A stretch of 64,000 nt of DNA from Allostella sp. ATCC 35155 (GCA_006738865.1 AP019701.1:2228001-2292000); one strand, 5' to 3'. Numbered from the stretch's first letter, positions 1 through 8,997 are shown. The notes: generated from the sequence alone by a model not told the origin. A program made the numbers and translations.

Positions 1-790
1 CGAAGACCCCGATCTCGTCGGTCGGCCCGAAGCGGTTCTTGACCGCCCGCAGGATGCGGAACTGGTGGCCGCGCTCGCCCTCGAAATAGAGGACGGTGTC
101 GACCATGTGCTCCAGCACGCGGGGTCCGGCGATCGTCCCCTCCTTGGTGACGTGGCCGACGAGAACCAGCGCGAAGCCGCGCCGCTTGGCGAGGCGGATC
201 AGTTCCTGTGCGCTCGACCGCACCTGGGCGACGGTGCCGGGCGCGGAGTCGAGCGTGTCGAGATACATGGTCTGGATCGAATCGATCACGACCATCGCCG
301 GCGCCTCGCCCTGGTCGAGGGAGGCGACGATGTCGCGGACGCTGGTCGCGGCCGCGAGCGCCACCGGCGCCGCCGCGACATCGAGGCGGCGGGCGCGCAT
401 GCGCACCTGCTCGACGGCTTCCTCGCCGGAGATGTAGATCACCGGACCGGTCGCCGCGAGACGCGCGGCGACCTGCAGGAGCAGCGTCGACTTGCCGATG
501 CCGGGGTCGCCGCCCACCAGCAGCGCGCTGCCCGGCACCAGCCCGCCGCCGGCCACGCGGTCGAATTCGCCGATGCCGACCACGCGGCGCGGCGCCTCCT
601 CGCCGGGGCCGGACAGTCCGACCAGTTCGATGCGCCGGCCCTTGCCCGGTCCCAGCCCCTTCGGCGGAGCCTCGCCGCCCGACTCTTCGACCAGGGAGTT
701 CCAGGCGCCGCAATCCTCGCACCGCCCGGCCCATTTGGGATGGACGGCGCCGCATTGCTGGCAGACGAAGCGGGCAGCCGGCCGGGCCAT
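1..790 (-). CDS. radA: DNA repair protein RadA (Sms), partial, C-terminus outside window
   Basis: RadA is a RecA-like ATPase that helps process recombination intermediates during DNA repair. Only the first 263 residues are inside the window, because the gene runs off the left edge. An N-terminal zinc finger is visible as C10-x2-C13 and C24-x2-C27, followed by the P-loop GDPGIGKST at residues 94-102. The RadA-specific KNRFG motif lies near residue 249. The ATG at 788-790 gives the usual RadA N-terminus. The gene is last in the dnaB-alr-mlaE-mlaF-radA run on this strand. The missing part should hold the Lon-like C-terminal domain. Confidence 0.96.
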   Translation of the reverse strand, partial: MARPAARFVCQQCGAVHPKWAGRCEDCGAWNSLVEESGGEAPPKGLGPGKGRRIELVGLSGPGEEAPRRVVGIGEFDRVAGGGLVPGSALLVGGDPGIGKSTLLLQVAARLAATGPVIYISGEEAVEQVRMRARRLDVAAAPVALAAATSVRDIVASLDQGEAPAMVVIDSIQTMYLDTLDSAPGTVAQVRSSAQELIRLAKRRGFALVLVGHVTKEGTIAGPRVLEHMVDTVLYFEGERGHQFRILRAVKNRFGPTDEIGVF

Positions 791-827
791 CGCGCTCAGC
801 GGGGGGCGGGCGGGGCAGGGGCGGCCG

Positions 828-1604
828 TCACAGCGGCCGCACCTCCATCTTGATCGGCCCTTCGGCGTGACCGTTCACGAACTGGTCGACATAGGCATTG
901 CCCGAGGAGTCGATCGCCGAGGCGGGGCCGTTCCAGATGATGCGGCCGCCATAGATCATGGCCACCCGGGTCGCGATCTTGCGGGCCGAGTGCATGTCGT
1001 GGGTGATGGTGATCGTCGTGGCGCCGAGTTCGTGGACGCAGTCGACGATGAGGTTGTTGATGACGTCGGCCATGATCGGGTCGAGGCCGGTCGTCGGCTC
1101 GTCGAAGAGGATGATCTCCGGCTCGGTCGCGATGGCGCGGGCGAGGGCGACGCGCTTCTGCATGCCGCCGGAAAGTTCCGACGGATGGAGGTTGCCGACC
1201 TGCTCGCTGAGCCCGACCGCGGCGAGCTTGTGCAGCGCGACGGCCTTGGCTTCGCCGCGGGAGACGCCGCGGCCCTGGATGAGGCCGAAGGCGACGTTCT
1301 CCCAGACCGGCAGGCTGTCGAACAGGGCGCCGCCCTGGAAGAGCATGCCGAACTTGCCCATGACGCGCTCGCGGCCGCGGCGGTCGAGCTTGGTGATGTC
1401 CTCGCCGTCGATGACGATGCTGCCGGAATCCGGGGCGATCAGGCCGAGGATGCACTTGATCATGACCGACTTGCCGCTGCCCGAGCCGCCGATGACGACC
1501 AGCGACTCGCCCTGCGCGATGTCGAGGTCGACGCCGTCCAGCACCACCTTCGGGCCGAACCGCTTGCTGAGGCCGCGGACCTGGATCTTGGGGGCTGCCG
1601 TCAT
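828..1604 (-). CDS. mlaF: MlaF-type ABC transporter ATP-binding protein
   Basis: This 258-residue ATPase energises the Mla phospholipid transport system, which maintains outer-membrane lipid asymmetry. The Walker A GGSGSGKS lies at residues 39-46. The ABC signature LSGGMQ and the Walker B context ILFDEPTTGLDP follow in the right order. The start overlaps the end of the MlaE permease gene by 4 nt, so the two are probably translationally coupled. No MlaD (MCE-domain) gene is next to it; the neighbour is radA. The family is clear; the exact substrate is inferred from the partner permease. Confidence 0.92.
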   Translation of the reverse strand: MTAAPKIQVRGLSKRFGPKVVLDGVDLDIAQGESLVVIGGSGSGKSVMIKCILGLIAPDSGSIVIDGEDITKLDRRGRERVMGKFGMLFQGGALFDSLPVWENVAFGLIQGRGVSRGEAKAVALHKLAAVGLSEQVGNLHPSELSGGMQKRVALARAIATEPEIILFDEPTTGLDPIMADVINNLIVDCVHELGATTITITHDMHSARKIATRVAMIYGGRIIWNGPASAIDSSGNAYVDQFVNGHAEGPIKMEVRPL

Positions 1605-2377
1605 TGGCGAGAGAAGAACAGCTCGGTGATGAGGTAGTTCGACAGCAGGATCAGGATCGAGGCGGTGACGACCGCCTGGGTCGTGGCCGTGCCGACGCCC
1701 TGCGCCCCGCCGCGCGAGCGATAGCCGTGGTAGCAGCCCATCAGCGCGATCAGGAAGCCGAACACCGACGCCTTGACCAGGCCGGACACGACATCCATGA
1801 CCTGGAGATAGTCGAAGGTCCGCTTGAGATAGCTGGCGGGATTGAAGCCCAGCTTGTGGACCGAGACGACATAGCCGCCGAAGACGCCGATGACGTCGGC
1901 CACCAGCACCAGCAGCGGCAGCATGGTCATGCCGGCGAGCAGCCGCGGGGCCACGAGATACTTCATCGGATTGGTGGCGAGGGTCGACAGCGCGTCGATC
2001 TGCTCGGTGACGCGCATGGTGCCGATCTCGGCGGCCATGGAGGCGCCGATGCGCCCGGCGACCATCAGGCCGGCGATCACCGGGCCGAGTTCGCGGGTGA
2101 TCGAGATGACGACGACGGTCGGGATGGCGCTGTCGGCGGCGAAGCGCGAGAAGCCGGTATAGCTCTGCAGCGCCAGCACCATGCCGGTGAAGAGCGCGGT
2201 CATGCCCACGACCGGCAGCGAATAATAGCCGATGTCCATCATCTGGCGGGCGATCAGCCGCCAGTGCCAGGGCGGGCGCAGCGACAGGGCCAGCGCCTGC
2301 CCGGCGAAGAGGCTGACCGACCCGGTCGTCTCCAGCAGATGCAGGACGGCGCGGCCGATGGCGGCGAGAAAGCCCAC
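1601..2377 (-). CDS. mlaE: MlaE family lipid ABC transporter permease
   Basis: The 258-residue inner-membrane permease is the partner of the downstream MlaF ATPase. It has the compact MlaE architecture: an amphipathic N-terminal segment, then five or so hydrophobic segments. The typical central motif around 'TRELGPVIAGLMVAGRIGA' is followed by 'EIGTMRVTEQIDAL'. Length fits the family (about 260 residues). The gene starts 8 nt after alr ends, which points to co-transcription with alr and dnaB. An equivalent annotation would be 'YrbE family permease'. Confidence 0.93.
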   Translation of the reverse strand: MGFLAAIGRAVLHLLETTGSVSLFAGQALALSLRPPWHWRLIARQMMDIGYYSLPVVGMTALFTGMVLALQSYTGFSRFAADSAIPTVVVISITRELGPVIAGLMVAGRIGASMAAEIGTMRVTEQIDALSTLATNPMKYLVAPRLLAGMTMLPLLVLVADVIGVFGGYVVSVHKLGFNPASYLKRTFDYLQVMDVVSGLVKASVFGFLIALMGCYHGYRSRGGAQGVGTATTQAVVTASILILLSNYLITELFFSRQ

Positions 2378-2385
2378 GGCTTAGG

Positions 2386-3501
2386 TCACGCCCCGCCGCG
2401 ATAGACGCGGGCGTAGCGCTGTCCGAGGCCGGTCAGGAACTCGTATCCGATGGTGCCGGCATCGCTTGCGACGGCGTCGAGCGAGCGCGCGTCACCGATC
2501 GCGACCACGGTCGCGCCGGGGCGGGCATCGGCATCGGCGAAGTCGGTGACGTCGAGCGTGATCAGATCCATCGAAACCCGGCCCAGAATCGGCGCCGGCG
2601 CGCCGTTCAGCAGGAAGTGGCCGCGGGAACTCGACGACCGCAGGAACCCGTCGGCATAACCGATTGGAACCGTTGCAACTTTCGTCGGCTTGGACGCGCG
2701 GTGCGTCGCACCATAGCCAACGCTCTCGCCCCGGTCAATGTGACGGACCTGGAGGATCCGGGCCTCCAGCCGGACGACCGGCCGCATGGGGTTGGGCGCG
2801 TCGGGCGTGGGGTTGACGCCGTAGAGCGCGACGCCCGGGCGGCCGAGATCGCAGTGATAGCCGGGGCCGAGAAAGATGCCGGAGGAGGCGGCGAGGCTCG
2901 CGGGCACGCCTGGAAATGCATCCCGCGCGGCGGCGAAGCGGCCGCGCTGGATCGCATTCAGCGGATGCCCCGGCTCGTCGGCGCAGGCGAGATGGCTGAT
3001 CACGAGCCGGAGGTCGATTCCCGACATCCGCTCCGGCTCCTGCCGCAGGGTCGCCAGCTCGGCCGGCGGCAGCCCGAGCCGCGCCATCCCGGTGTCGAGC
3101 TGCAGGACGGCGGGCAGCGGGCGGCCGGCGCCGGTCGCGGCCGCCCGCCACAGCGCGATCTGGCCGAGGTCGTTCAGCACCGGCAGGAGGTCGTGGGCGA
3201 GGAAGGCATCCTCCAGGCCGGGCCAGATGCCGTTGAGCACGGCGATGCGCACCGGCGGCTGGAGGGCGGCGCGCAATGCGATCGCCTCGCCGAGGTGAGC
3301 GGTGAAGAACCATTCGGCGCCCGCCGCGGCCAGCGTGCGGCCGACCGGCGCGACGCCGAGGCCATAGCCGTCGGCCTTGACGACCGCGGCGCAGGGCACT
3401 TTGCCCAGCGTTCGGCACAGCAGGCGATAGTTCCCGGCGATGGCGTCGAGGTCGACCGTCAGGGTCGCGCCGGCGCCGGGCGCCCCGTCAGAAGTTGCCA
3501 T
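2386..3501 (-). CDS. alr: Alanine racemase
   Basis: The 371-residue PLP enzyme interconverts L- and D-alanine and supplies D-alanine for peptidoglycan. The PLP-binding lysine is K42 in the motif VVKADGYGLG. The C-terminal beta-domain shows 'GRVSMDLITLDVTD' and 'GYEFLTGLG', both typical of Alr. The ATG at 3499-3501 overlaps the 3' end of dnaB by 14 nt, so coupled translation is likely. The dnaB-alr-radA neighbourhood is conserved in alphaproteobacteria. The role as the biosynthetic rather than a catabolic racemase is inferred from this housekeeping context. Confidence 0.95.
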   Translation of the reverse strand: MATSDGAPGAGATLTVDLDAIAGNYRLLCRTLGKVPCAAVVKADGYGLGVAPVGRTLAAAGAEWFFTAHLGEAIALRAALQPPVRIAVLNGIWPGLEDAFLAHDLLPVLNDLGQIALWRAAATGAGRPLPAVLQLDTGMARLGLPPAELATLRQEPERMSGIDLRLVISHLACADEPGHPLNAIQRGRFAAARDAFPGVPASLAASSGIFLGPGYHCDLGRPGVALYGVNPTPDAPNPMRPVVRLEARILQVRHIDRGESVGYGATHRASKPTKVATVPIGYADGFLRSSSSRGHFLLNGAPAPILGRVSMDLITLDVTDFADADARPGATVVAIGDARSLDAVASDAGTIGYEFLTGLGQRYARVYRGGA

Positions 3502-5008
3502 CGGGAATATGGTCGTCCTCGGCTAGGTTCTCGAACTTGGTGATCCGCCCCTCGAAGCGCAGACGCACCGTGCCGGTCGGGCCGTGGCGCTGCTTGGCGA
3601 TGATGACCTCGGCGGTGTCCGCGACCTCCTGCAGGCGCTGCGACCAGCGCTGGTAGCGGTCGTTGAACTTCTCGTCGTTCTCCTCGGGGCGGCGGGTCGG
3701 CTCGTGCCGGAGGTAGTATTCCTCACGGAAGACGAACATGACGACGTCGGCATCCTGCTCGATCGACCCCGATTCGCGGAGGTCGGCGAGCTGCGGCCGC
3801 TTGTCCTCGCGCTGCTCGACCGCGCGCGACAGCTGCGAGAGGGCGAGTACGGGGACGTTCAGTTCCTTGGCGATCGCCTTCAGGCCGCGGGTGATCTCGG
3901 AGATCTCCTGCACCCGGTTCTCCTGTCGCCCGGCGCCGGAGCCGCGCAGGAGCTGGAGGTAGTCGACGACGATCATGCCGAGGCCGCGCTGGCGGGCGAG
4001 GCGCCGTGCCCGGGTCCGCACCGAGGAGATCGACAGGGCCGGCGTATCGTCGATGAACATGGGAATGGACGCAAGCGTCTGGCTCGCCTCGACGAACTTC
4101 GGGAACTCCTCCGCGGCGACCTCGCCGCGCCGGATCTGGTCCGAGGCGACGCCCGACACTTCGGCCAGGATGCGCGTGGCGAGCTGCTCGGCCGACATCT
4201 CGAGCGAGAAGAAGGCGACGACGGCGCCGTCCTCGGCCTTCACCGACCCGTCCGCGTTGCGCCCCTCGCGGTAATGGCGTGCGGCGTGGAAGGCGATGTT
4301 GGTCGCCAGCGCCGTCTTGCCCATGGCCGGCCGGCCGGCAAGGATGACGAGGTCCGAGGGGTGGAGCCCGCCCAGACGCCGATCCATGTCGATGAAGCCG
4401 GTGCCGACGCCCGCGACATGGCCCGATCGCTTGAAGGCCGCCTCGGCCATGCGGATCGCCTCGACCAGCGCGCTCTCGAACGTGCGGAAGCCGCCGTCGC
4501 TGCTGCCGGTCGTGGCGAGGTTGAAGAGCCGCTGCTCGGCCGTCTCCACCTGGCTGATGGCCGGGGCGTCGGGCTCGGCGTCGTGGGCGGCGTTGACGAT
4601 GTCCTCGCCGAGCGTGATCAGCTCGCGCCGCAGCGCCAGGTCGCGGACCGCCTGGGCATAGTGTTCGGCGTTGATGATGGTCGCCGATGCCGCCGCGAGC
4701 CGGGCGAGATAGGACGCGCCGCCGACATCGGTCAGCGCGCGGTCCTGCTCGAAGTAGGTGCGGAGCGTGACCGGGTCGGCGATCTGGCCGCGTTCGATCA
4801 GCTTGGCGGCGGCGGCGAAGATGCGGGCGTGGGCCGGGTTCGAGAAGTGCTCCGGCGCGACGATCTCGCTGACGCGCTGGAATGCCTGGTTGTTGACGAG
4901 GATGGCGCCGAGCAGGGCCTGCTCGGCCTCTTCGTTGCGGGGCGGCGTGCGGTAGGCCGGCCCGTCGCCGTGGGGGCCGGCGATGGCGAGCGAGACGATG
5001 TTCTCCAT
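3488..5008 (-). CDS. dnaB: Replicative DNA helicase DnaB
   Basis: The hexameric helicase unwinds DNA at the replication fork. The product is 506 residues from the ATG at 5006-5008; a GTG at 5015-5017 would add three residues, and neither start has a strong Shine-Dalgarno sequence. The N-terminal primase-interacting domain begins near 'NEEAEQALLGAIL'. The RecA-like C-terminal domain carries Walker A (GRPAMGKTA) at about residues 225-233, Walker B context 'MIVVDYLQLL', and 'RESGSIEQDADVV'. A dyad resembling paired DnaA boxes lies 33-55 nt upstream of the ATG (5041-5063). Confidence 0.96.
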   Translation of the reverse strand: MENIVSLAIAGPHGDGPAYRTPPRNEEAEQALLGAILVNNQAFQRVSEIVAPEHFSNPAHARIFAAAAKLIERGQIADPVTLRTYFEQDRALTDVGGASYLARLAAASATIINAEHYAQAVRDLALRRELITLGEDIVNAAHDAEPDAPAISQVETAEQRLFNLATTGSSDGGFRTFESALVEAIRMAEAAFKRSGHVAGVGTGFIDMDRRLGGLHPSDLVILAGRPAMGKTALATNIAFHAARHYREGRNADGSVKAEDGAVVAFFSLEMSAEQLATRILAEVSGVASDQIRRGEVAAEEFPKFVEASQTLASIPMFIDDTPALSISSVRTRARRLARQRGLGMIVVDYLQLLRGSGAGRQENRVQEISEITRGLKAIAKELNVPVLALSQLSRAVEQREDKRPQLADLRESGSIEQDADVVMFVFREEYYLRHEPTRRPEENDEKFNDRYQRWSQRLQEVADTAEVIIAKQRHGPTGTVRLRFEGRITKFENLAEDDHIPDGNF

Positions 5009-5040
5009 CGGCCGCACACTACGCCATCCCGGGGACGGAA

Positions 5041-5063
5041 TTCATCCACAGCCCTGTGGAACC
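5041..5063. promoter_or_regulatory. Palindromic DnaA-box-like dyad upstream of dnaB
   Basis: TTCATCCACA is followed by gccc and then TGTGGAACC. The arms TCCACA (5045-5050) and TGTGGA (5055-5060) are perfect inverted repeats. TCATCCACA differs from the DnaA consensus TTATCCACA at one base. The position just in front of dnaB makes control by DnaA plausible, but this is inference from sequence alone. Confidence 0.35.
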
Positions 5064-5115
5064 CGGTGAAGGTTGGTCTCGCGGCGCTCCCCCGCTTGCC
5101 GGCCGCCCGCGCGAC

Positions 5116-6342
5116 TCAGGCGGCGATGCCGGTCCGCGCGTCGTCGCGATGCTCCCACTCGTAGATGTAGTCGCGTGTCAGCGGCACGGTTTCCAGGCTC
5201 CGGCTGATCTGCATCTGGAACACCATGTGGCCCTGGTTCACGAAGGCCAGTTCGCAGCCGACGAGATAGAACTCCCACATCCGGCAGAAACGCTCGTCGT
5301 AGATGCCGGCGATCTCCGCCCGGTTGGCGAGGAAGCGCTCGCGCCAGTTGCGCAGCGTGTGGGCGTAGTGCAGGCGGAGAATCTCGATGTCGGTGACGAA
5401 CAGGCCGGTGCGCTCGACCACCGACAGGACCTCCGACAGCGCCGGCGAATAGCCACCCGGAAAGATGTACTTGCGCAGCCACGGGTTGGTCGCGCCGGGA
5501 CCGTCGGCCCGCCCGATCGAGTGGAGGAGCGCGACGCCGTCGGTGGTCAGCAGCTGGCGCACCTGGCGGAAGAAGGCGTTGTAGTGCCGCACGCCGACAT
5601 GCTCGAACATCCCGACCGAGACGATGCGGTCGTAGCGGCCGGTCTCCTGGCGGTAGTCGCGCAGCAGGAAACGCACCCGGTCCGAGAGGCCGGCCTTCCG
5701 CGCGCGCTCCTCGGCGACCTTGTGCTGCTCCTCGGACAGGGTCAGGCCGGTGACCTCGACATCGCAGGTCTGCGCCAGATACAGCGCCAGTCCGCCCCAG
5801 CCGCAGCCGATGTCGAGGACGCGCTGGCCGGGCTCCAGCAGCAGCTTGGCCGCAATGTGCCGCTTCTTGTTCAGCTGCGCCGATTCCAGGCTGTCCTGCG
5901 CGTCGGCGAAGTAGGCGCAGGAATACTGCCGGTCGGCATCGAGGAAGAGGTCGTAGAGGCGGCCCGAGAGATCGTAGTGGTGGGCCACGTTCTCCTTCGC
6001 CTTCCCCACCGGGTTGTACTGGCGAAGCCCGCGCAGCCAGTGCTCGACGGCACGGCTGGCCTTGATCACCGGCGGTTCGGGCGCCCGCGCCAGATTCTCG
6101 GTCGCGAGCAGGAGGAAGTCGTAGAGGTCGCCTTCCTCGATCGTCAGGGTCCCGTCCATGTAGGCTTCCCCGACATGGAGTTCGGGCTTCAATGCCAGCC
6201 GGGTGTGCAGCGACCGGTCGTGGAGGCGAAGGGTTACAGGGGTTCCGGTCGCGTCCCCGAAGGTCCAGCTGCGGCCGTCGGCGTCGACGAGCCGGAGATT
6301 GCCGAAGCGGATGATGCGACCGAGAAGTCGAGCGAAGAGCAT
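5116..6342 (-). CDS. cfa: Cyclopropane-fatty-acyl-phospholipid synthase
   Basis: The 408-residue enzyme transfers a methylene group from S-adenosylmethionine onto double bonds of membrane phospholipid acyl chains. The SAM-binding motif is VLDIGCGWGGLALYLAQ; upstream of it is the typical 'ENVAHHYDLSGRLYDLFLD' block, and 'VGMFEHVG' and 'WLRKYIFPGGYSP' follow. The start is the ATG at 6340-6342 (MLFARLLGR), because the longer open frame upstream adds a low-complexity segment without family character. The gene interrupts the otherwise conserved rplI-dnaB neighbourhood and lies 97 nt upstream of the DnaB dyad. Confidence 0.93.
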   Translation of the reverse strand: MLFARLLGRIIRFGNLRLVDADGRSWTFGDATGTPVTLRLHDRSLHTRLALKPELHVGEAYMDGTLTIEEGDLYDFLLLATENLARAPEPPVIKASRAVEHWLRGLRQYNPVGKAKENVAHHYDLSGRLYDLFLDADRQYSCAYFADAQDSLESAQLNKKRHIAAKLLLEPGQRVLDIGCGWGGLALYLAQTCDVEVTGLTLSEEQHKVAEERARKAGLSDRVRFLLRDYRQETGRYDRIVSVGMFEHVGVRHYNAFFRQVRQLLTTDGVALLHSIGRADGPGATNPWLRKYIFPGGYSPALSEVLSVVERTGLFVTDIEILRLHYAHTLRNWRERFLANRAEIAGIYDERFCRMWEFYLVGCELAFVNQGHMVFQMQISRSLETVPLTRDYIYEWEHRDDARTGIAA

Positions 6343-6497
6343 GGTGACGTTCCATCCCCGACCAGCGATGCCGGCGCGCGGACGTTCACCCGGATTGCCG
6401 AGGGCCGCGCCAGATGGAATTACGCCACAACCACGATGCCGCCTCAATAGGCAGATGCAACCGCATCCCGCCCGCGATCAAAGGGTTAGAGGGCGAG

Positions 6498-6520
6498 GGG
6501 AGGTGGCGGCGCCACCTCCC
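6498..6520 (-). terminator. Hairpin after rplI (end of the S6-S18-L9 operon)
   Basis: A perfect 10-bp stem (GGGAGGTGGC with GCCACCTCCC) closes a 3-nt loop, 8 nt past the rplI stop on the minus strand. The U-tract is poor, so this may be a weak intrinsic terminator or a 3' stabilising stem. Confidence 0.6.
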
Positions 6521-6528
6521 GGGCCGTT

Positions 6529-7065
6529 TCAGGCCTCTTCGCTTGCCTCGTCGTCTTCGCGTTCGACCTCGGCCGCCGGCTCGGCCGGGGCCGCAGCGCG
6601 CGCCTGGGCAGCGGCTTCCTCGGCGGAGAGCGCGACGTTCACCGTGACCGTGACCGTCACCTCGGGATGGAGTGCGACGCGCACGGGATGGAGACCCAGG
6701 GTCTTGATGGGCTGGTCGATCTGGACCTGGGCGCGGTCGATGGTGAAGCCCGCGCCGGTCACCGCATCGGCGACGTCCTTGGGCGACACCGAGCCGTAGA
6801 GCTGGCCCGACTCGCCGGCCTGGCGGATCGCCGTGATGGACAGGCCGTGCATCTTGGCCGCCACCGACTGGGCTTCCTCGCGGCGCTTCAGGTTGGCCGC
6901 CTCGAGCTGCGCACGGCGCTGCTCGAAATGCGACATGTTCTCCTTGGTGGCGCGGAGCGCCTTCTTCTTCGGCAGCAGGAAGTTGCGTGCATAGCCCGCG
7001 CGCACCTTCACCACCTCGCCCATCTGGCCGAGATTCTCGACCCGCTCGAGCAGGATCACGTCCAT
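6529..7065 (-). CDS. rplI: 50S ribosomal protein L9
   Basis: L9 binds 23S rRNA in the large subunit near the L1 stalk. The N-terminal signature is intact: [16 protein letters not shown], then '[14 protein letters not shown]'. A charged helix follows (residues 41-75), then the C-terminal domain with '[14 protein letters not shown]'. At 178 residues it is longer than the usual 150 because of an acidic C-terminal tail rich in Glu and Ala. It is the last gene of the rpsF operon and is followed by a hairpin. Confidence 0.96.
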   Translation of the reverse strand: MDVILLERVENLGQMGEVVKVRAGYARNFLLPKKKALRATKENMSHFEQRRAQLEAANLKRREEAQSVAAKMHGLSITAIRQAGESGQLYGSVSPKDVADAVTGAGFTIDRAQVQIDQPIKTLGLHPVRVALHPEVTVTVTVNVALSAEEAAAQARAAAPAEPAAEVEREDDEASEEA

Positions 7066-7070
7066 TGCAA

Positions 7071-8006
7071 CTACTCCTTATCGGCCGGAGGCGGCTCGCC
7101 GAGGCGCCGCCGGATTCCGGCCCACTGCTCCACGAAACCAAGGATGACCAGCGCCATCGCGGGCCACCCGAAGATCATCACCGCCGCATAGATCCCGACC
7201 AGGATGACCCAGCGCAGGGGCTGCCGCCGGGCATAGGCATGCACCACGGCGAGGCCCACGAAAAAGAACGGCAGGCACAGCACCAGACTCAGGTTCGAGC
7301 CGAAATGCCCCGCCGTGCCGTCGGTCAGGATCGCCAGGCCCAGCGCCGCCGCCACGGGCGCCAGCGCCCACCGCGGCAACTCGATGTCCGACACGCGCGG
7401 CGTCGGGCGGCGGTTGTGCCCGAACCGGACCAGCAGGGCCTGCGCGAGCGCGCCGTTGACGGCGATCATGACCATCCAGGACACCAGCACGATCGAGGGA
7501 AACAGCGGGGCGATCGCCCCGACTGCCCGTTCGATCTGCGCTTCGGAGCCCCCGACCATCAGGGTCAGGCCGGCCTGCAGGAAGCGCTCGACCGTGCCCG
7601 GAAGCCCGCCTTCGGCTCCGGAGAAGCCGATATAGGCCAGGACCAGCCCCGCGACGGCCATCCCGGTCAGCCAGCTGACCAGCAGGCCCGGCGGATACCA
7701 GCCGACGCTGCCGTCTGGCATCGCCCGGTTCAGCATCGCCAGCCGGGTCAGCCAGTAGGCGGGCAGCACGTTGATCGCCAGGAAGATGGCGGCGAAGAGG
7801 CCGCTCTCCAGGAGGATCAGCATGGCAGCCGCCATCGCGCCGGCGATCGCCAGCATCCCCGCCGATTGACCGAGGCCGACCGCGAAGAGCGGCAGCTGGG
7901 TCAGATAGGCGAAGATGATGGCGCCCGGGGTGCCGAGCGTGGCGGCGAGCGCGAACGCCGCGCTCGCCAACCCGGCGCCGAAGGCTTGGATGACCGGCGC
8001 CGGCAT
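7071..8006 (-). CDS. DUF2232 family membrane protein
   Basis: This 311-residue integral membrane protein has about eight hydrophobic segments, including '[23 protein letters not shown]' style stretches. It sits between rpsR and rplI, the usual place for DUF2232/YybS-like proteins in alphaproteobacteria. The function is unknown. The spacing to rplI is only 5 nt, so it belongs to the ribosomal protein operon. Nothing in it suggests an enzyme active site. The family call rests on position, length and topology rather than on a motif. Confidence 0.8.
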   Translation of the reverse strand: MPAPVIQAFGAGLASAAFALAATLGTPGAIIFAYLTQLPLFAVGLGQSAGMLAIAGAMAAAMLILLESGLFAAIFLAINVLPAYWLTRLAMLNRAMPDGSVGWYPPGLLVSWLTGMAVAGLVLAYIGFSGAEGGLPGTVERFLQAGLTLMVGGSEAQIERAVGAIAPLFPSIVLVSWMVMIAVNGALAQALLVRFGHNRRPTPRVSDIELPRWALAPVAAALGLAILTDGTAGHFGSNLSLVLCLPFFFVGLAVVHAYARRQPLRWVILVGIYAAVMIFGWPAMALVILGFVEQWAGIRRRLGEPPPADKE

Positions 8007-8039
8007 GGCGTCGTTCCCGTTGCCGAACCCGATCCGCCC

Positions 8040-8300
8040 CTACTTAACGATGTAGGGAAGGAGGCCGAGGAACCGCGCCCGCTTGATCGCCTGCGCCAGC
8101 TCGCGCTGCTTCTTGGCCGAGACAGCGGTGATGCGGCTGGGCACGATCTTGCCGCGCTCGGACACGAAGCGCTGCATGAGCTTCACGTCCTTGTAGTCGA
8201 TCTTCGGCGCGGTCGGCCCGGAGAAGGGGCAGCTCTTGCGCCGGCGGAAGAAGGGCCGGCGTCCACCGCCGCCACCCATGCCACCCGATGGGGACCTCAT
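8040..8300 (-). CDS. rpsR: 30S ribosomal protein S18
   Basis: The 86-residue protein forms a heterodimer with S6 on the small-subunit platform. The core 'RRKSCPFSG' and '[19 protein letters not shown]' are followed by '[19 protein letters not shown]' and the C-terminal '[10 protein letters not shown]'. The N-terminus has a short Gly-rich run ([10 protein letters not shown]). The start codon overlaps the rpsF stop by 4 nt (8297-8300), giving coupled, equimolar synthesis with its partner S6. Confidence 0.97.
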   Translation of the reverse strand: MRSPSGGMGGGGGRRPFFRRRKSCPFSGPTAPKIDYKDVKLMQRFVSERGKIVPSRITAVSAKKQRELAQAIKRARFLGLLPYIVK

Positions 8301-8794
8301 GCCTCGCCTCCCGCGTCGGCGGCCGCCGGTGCCGGTGCCGGTTCGGCCCGCTCGCTGCGATCCGGGCGTTCGCCGCGATCACCACGATCGCCCCGGTCGC
8401 CACGATCACCGCGGTCGCCGCGGTCACCACGATCGCCGAAGTCGCGACGGGGCCGCTCGCGGTCGTCGCGGCCCTTCGACTGCATCATCGCCGACGGGCC
8501 CTCCTCGAGGGCGTCCACGCGCACCGTCAGGTGGCGCAGCACGTCCTCGTTGATGCGCATCGTGCGCTCCATCTCGACCACCGCTGCGGACGGGGCGTCG
8601 ATGTTGAGCAGGACGTAGTGCGCCTTGCGATTCTTGCGGATGCGGTACGCGACGTTGCGCAGGCCCCAATACTCGCGCTTGGTGACCTGGCCGCCGTTTT
8701 CCGTGATGACGGCGGTGAACTGGTCGGCCAGCGCATCCACCTGATTGCCGGCGATATCCTGCCGCGCAAGAAATACGTTCTCGTAGAACGCCAT
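8297..8794 (-). CDS. rpsF: 30S ribosomal protein S6 with long GDR-repeat tail
   Basis: S6 pairs with S18 in the small ribosomal subunit. The folded core is residues 1 to about 105: it begins [13 protein letters not shown] and contains '[21 protein letters not shown]' in two blocks. The remaining ~60 residues are a disordered tail with seven tandem Gly-Asp-Arg triplets and acidic/Ala residues, making 165 residues in total against about 100-135 in most bacteria. The start follows AAGGAG at a wide spacing of 11 nt. An ATG nearer to that ribosome site is out of frame and is rejected as the start. Confidence 0.96.
   Translation of the reverse strand: MAFYENVFLARQDIAGNQVDALADQFTAVITENGGQVTKREYWGLRNVAYRIRKNRKAHYVLLNIDAPSAAVVEMERTMRINEDVLRHLTVRVDALEEGPSAMMQSKGRDDRERPRRDFGDRGDRGDRGDRGDRGDRGDRGERPDRSERAEPAPAPAAADAGGEA
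8371..8441. repeat. Nine-base tandem repeat encoding GDR triplets in rpsF
   Basis: About seven to eight degenerate 9-bp units of the type GATCGCCAC/GGTCGCCGC lie in the 3' part of rpsF and encode the Gly-Asp-Arg tail. Variation is mainly at third codon positions, which suggests the peptide is being kept while the DNA drifts. Confidence 0.8.
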
Positions 8795-8900
8795 CGTGCC
8801 ATTGACTCCTTATGGCTGTTCGCGCCGCCTGGGCCGCCGGACCGATCCGGACAGCCGAAGAGGCCTAGCCGGCTGGGCCGGCAAGGAGCGAAGGCGCGGG

Positions 8901-8928
8901 ACTATACACATCGCGATTGCCGGCGCAA
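8901..8928 (-). promoter_or_regulatory. Candidate sigma-70 promoter of the rpsF operon
   Basis: On the minus strand a -35 TTGCGC (8923-8928) and a -10 TATAGT (8901-8906) are 16 nt apart, about 110 nt upstream of the rpsF start. The resulting leader of about 100 nt is GC-rich with several small hairpins. It could hold the S6:S18-binding autoregulatory element known in other bacteria; I could not confirm that motif. Confidence 0.5.
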
Positions 8929-8944
8929 GTGCGTCCTGGCCGGC

Positions 8945-8972
8945 TTGACAGCCCAATCGCGCCGCCTATTGA
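8945..8972 (+). promoter_or_regulatory. Candidate sigma-70 promoter of fabD
   Basis: A consensus -35 TTGACA (8945-8950) and a -10 TATTGA (8967-8972) are 16 nt apart, 25 nt upstream of the fabD ATG. It is divergent from the rpsF promoter and only about 16 nt from it. Confidence 0.5.
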
Positions 8973-8997
8973 GTGGCCGGCAATCGCGAGGGGGGAA

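Noticed and set aside
6343-6447. A 35-residue N-terminal extension of the cyclopropane synthase from an upstream ATG
   Set aside because: The extra sequence is Arg/Gly-rich, has no family similarity that I recognise, and the ATG at 6342 gives the usual start.
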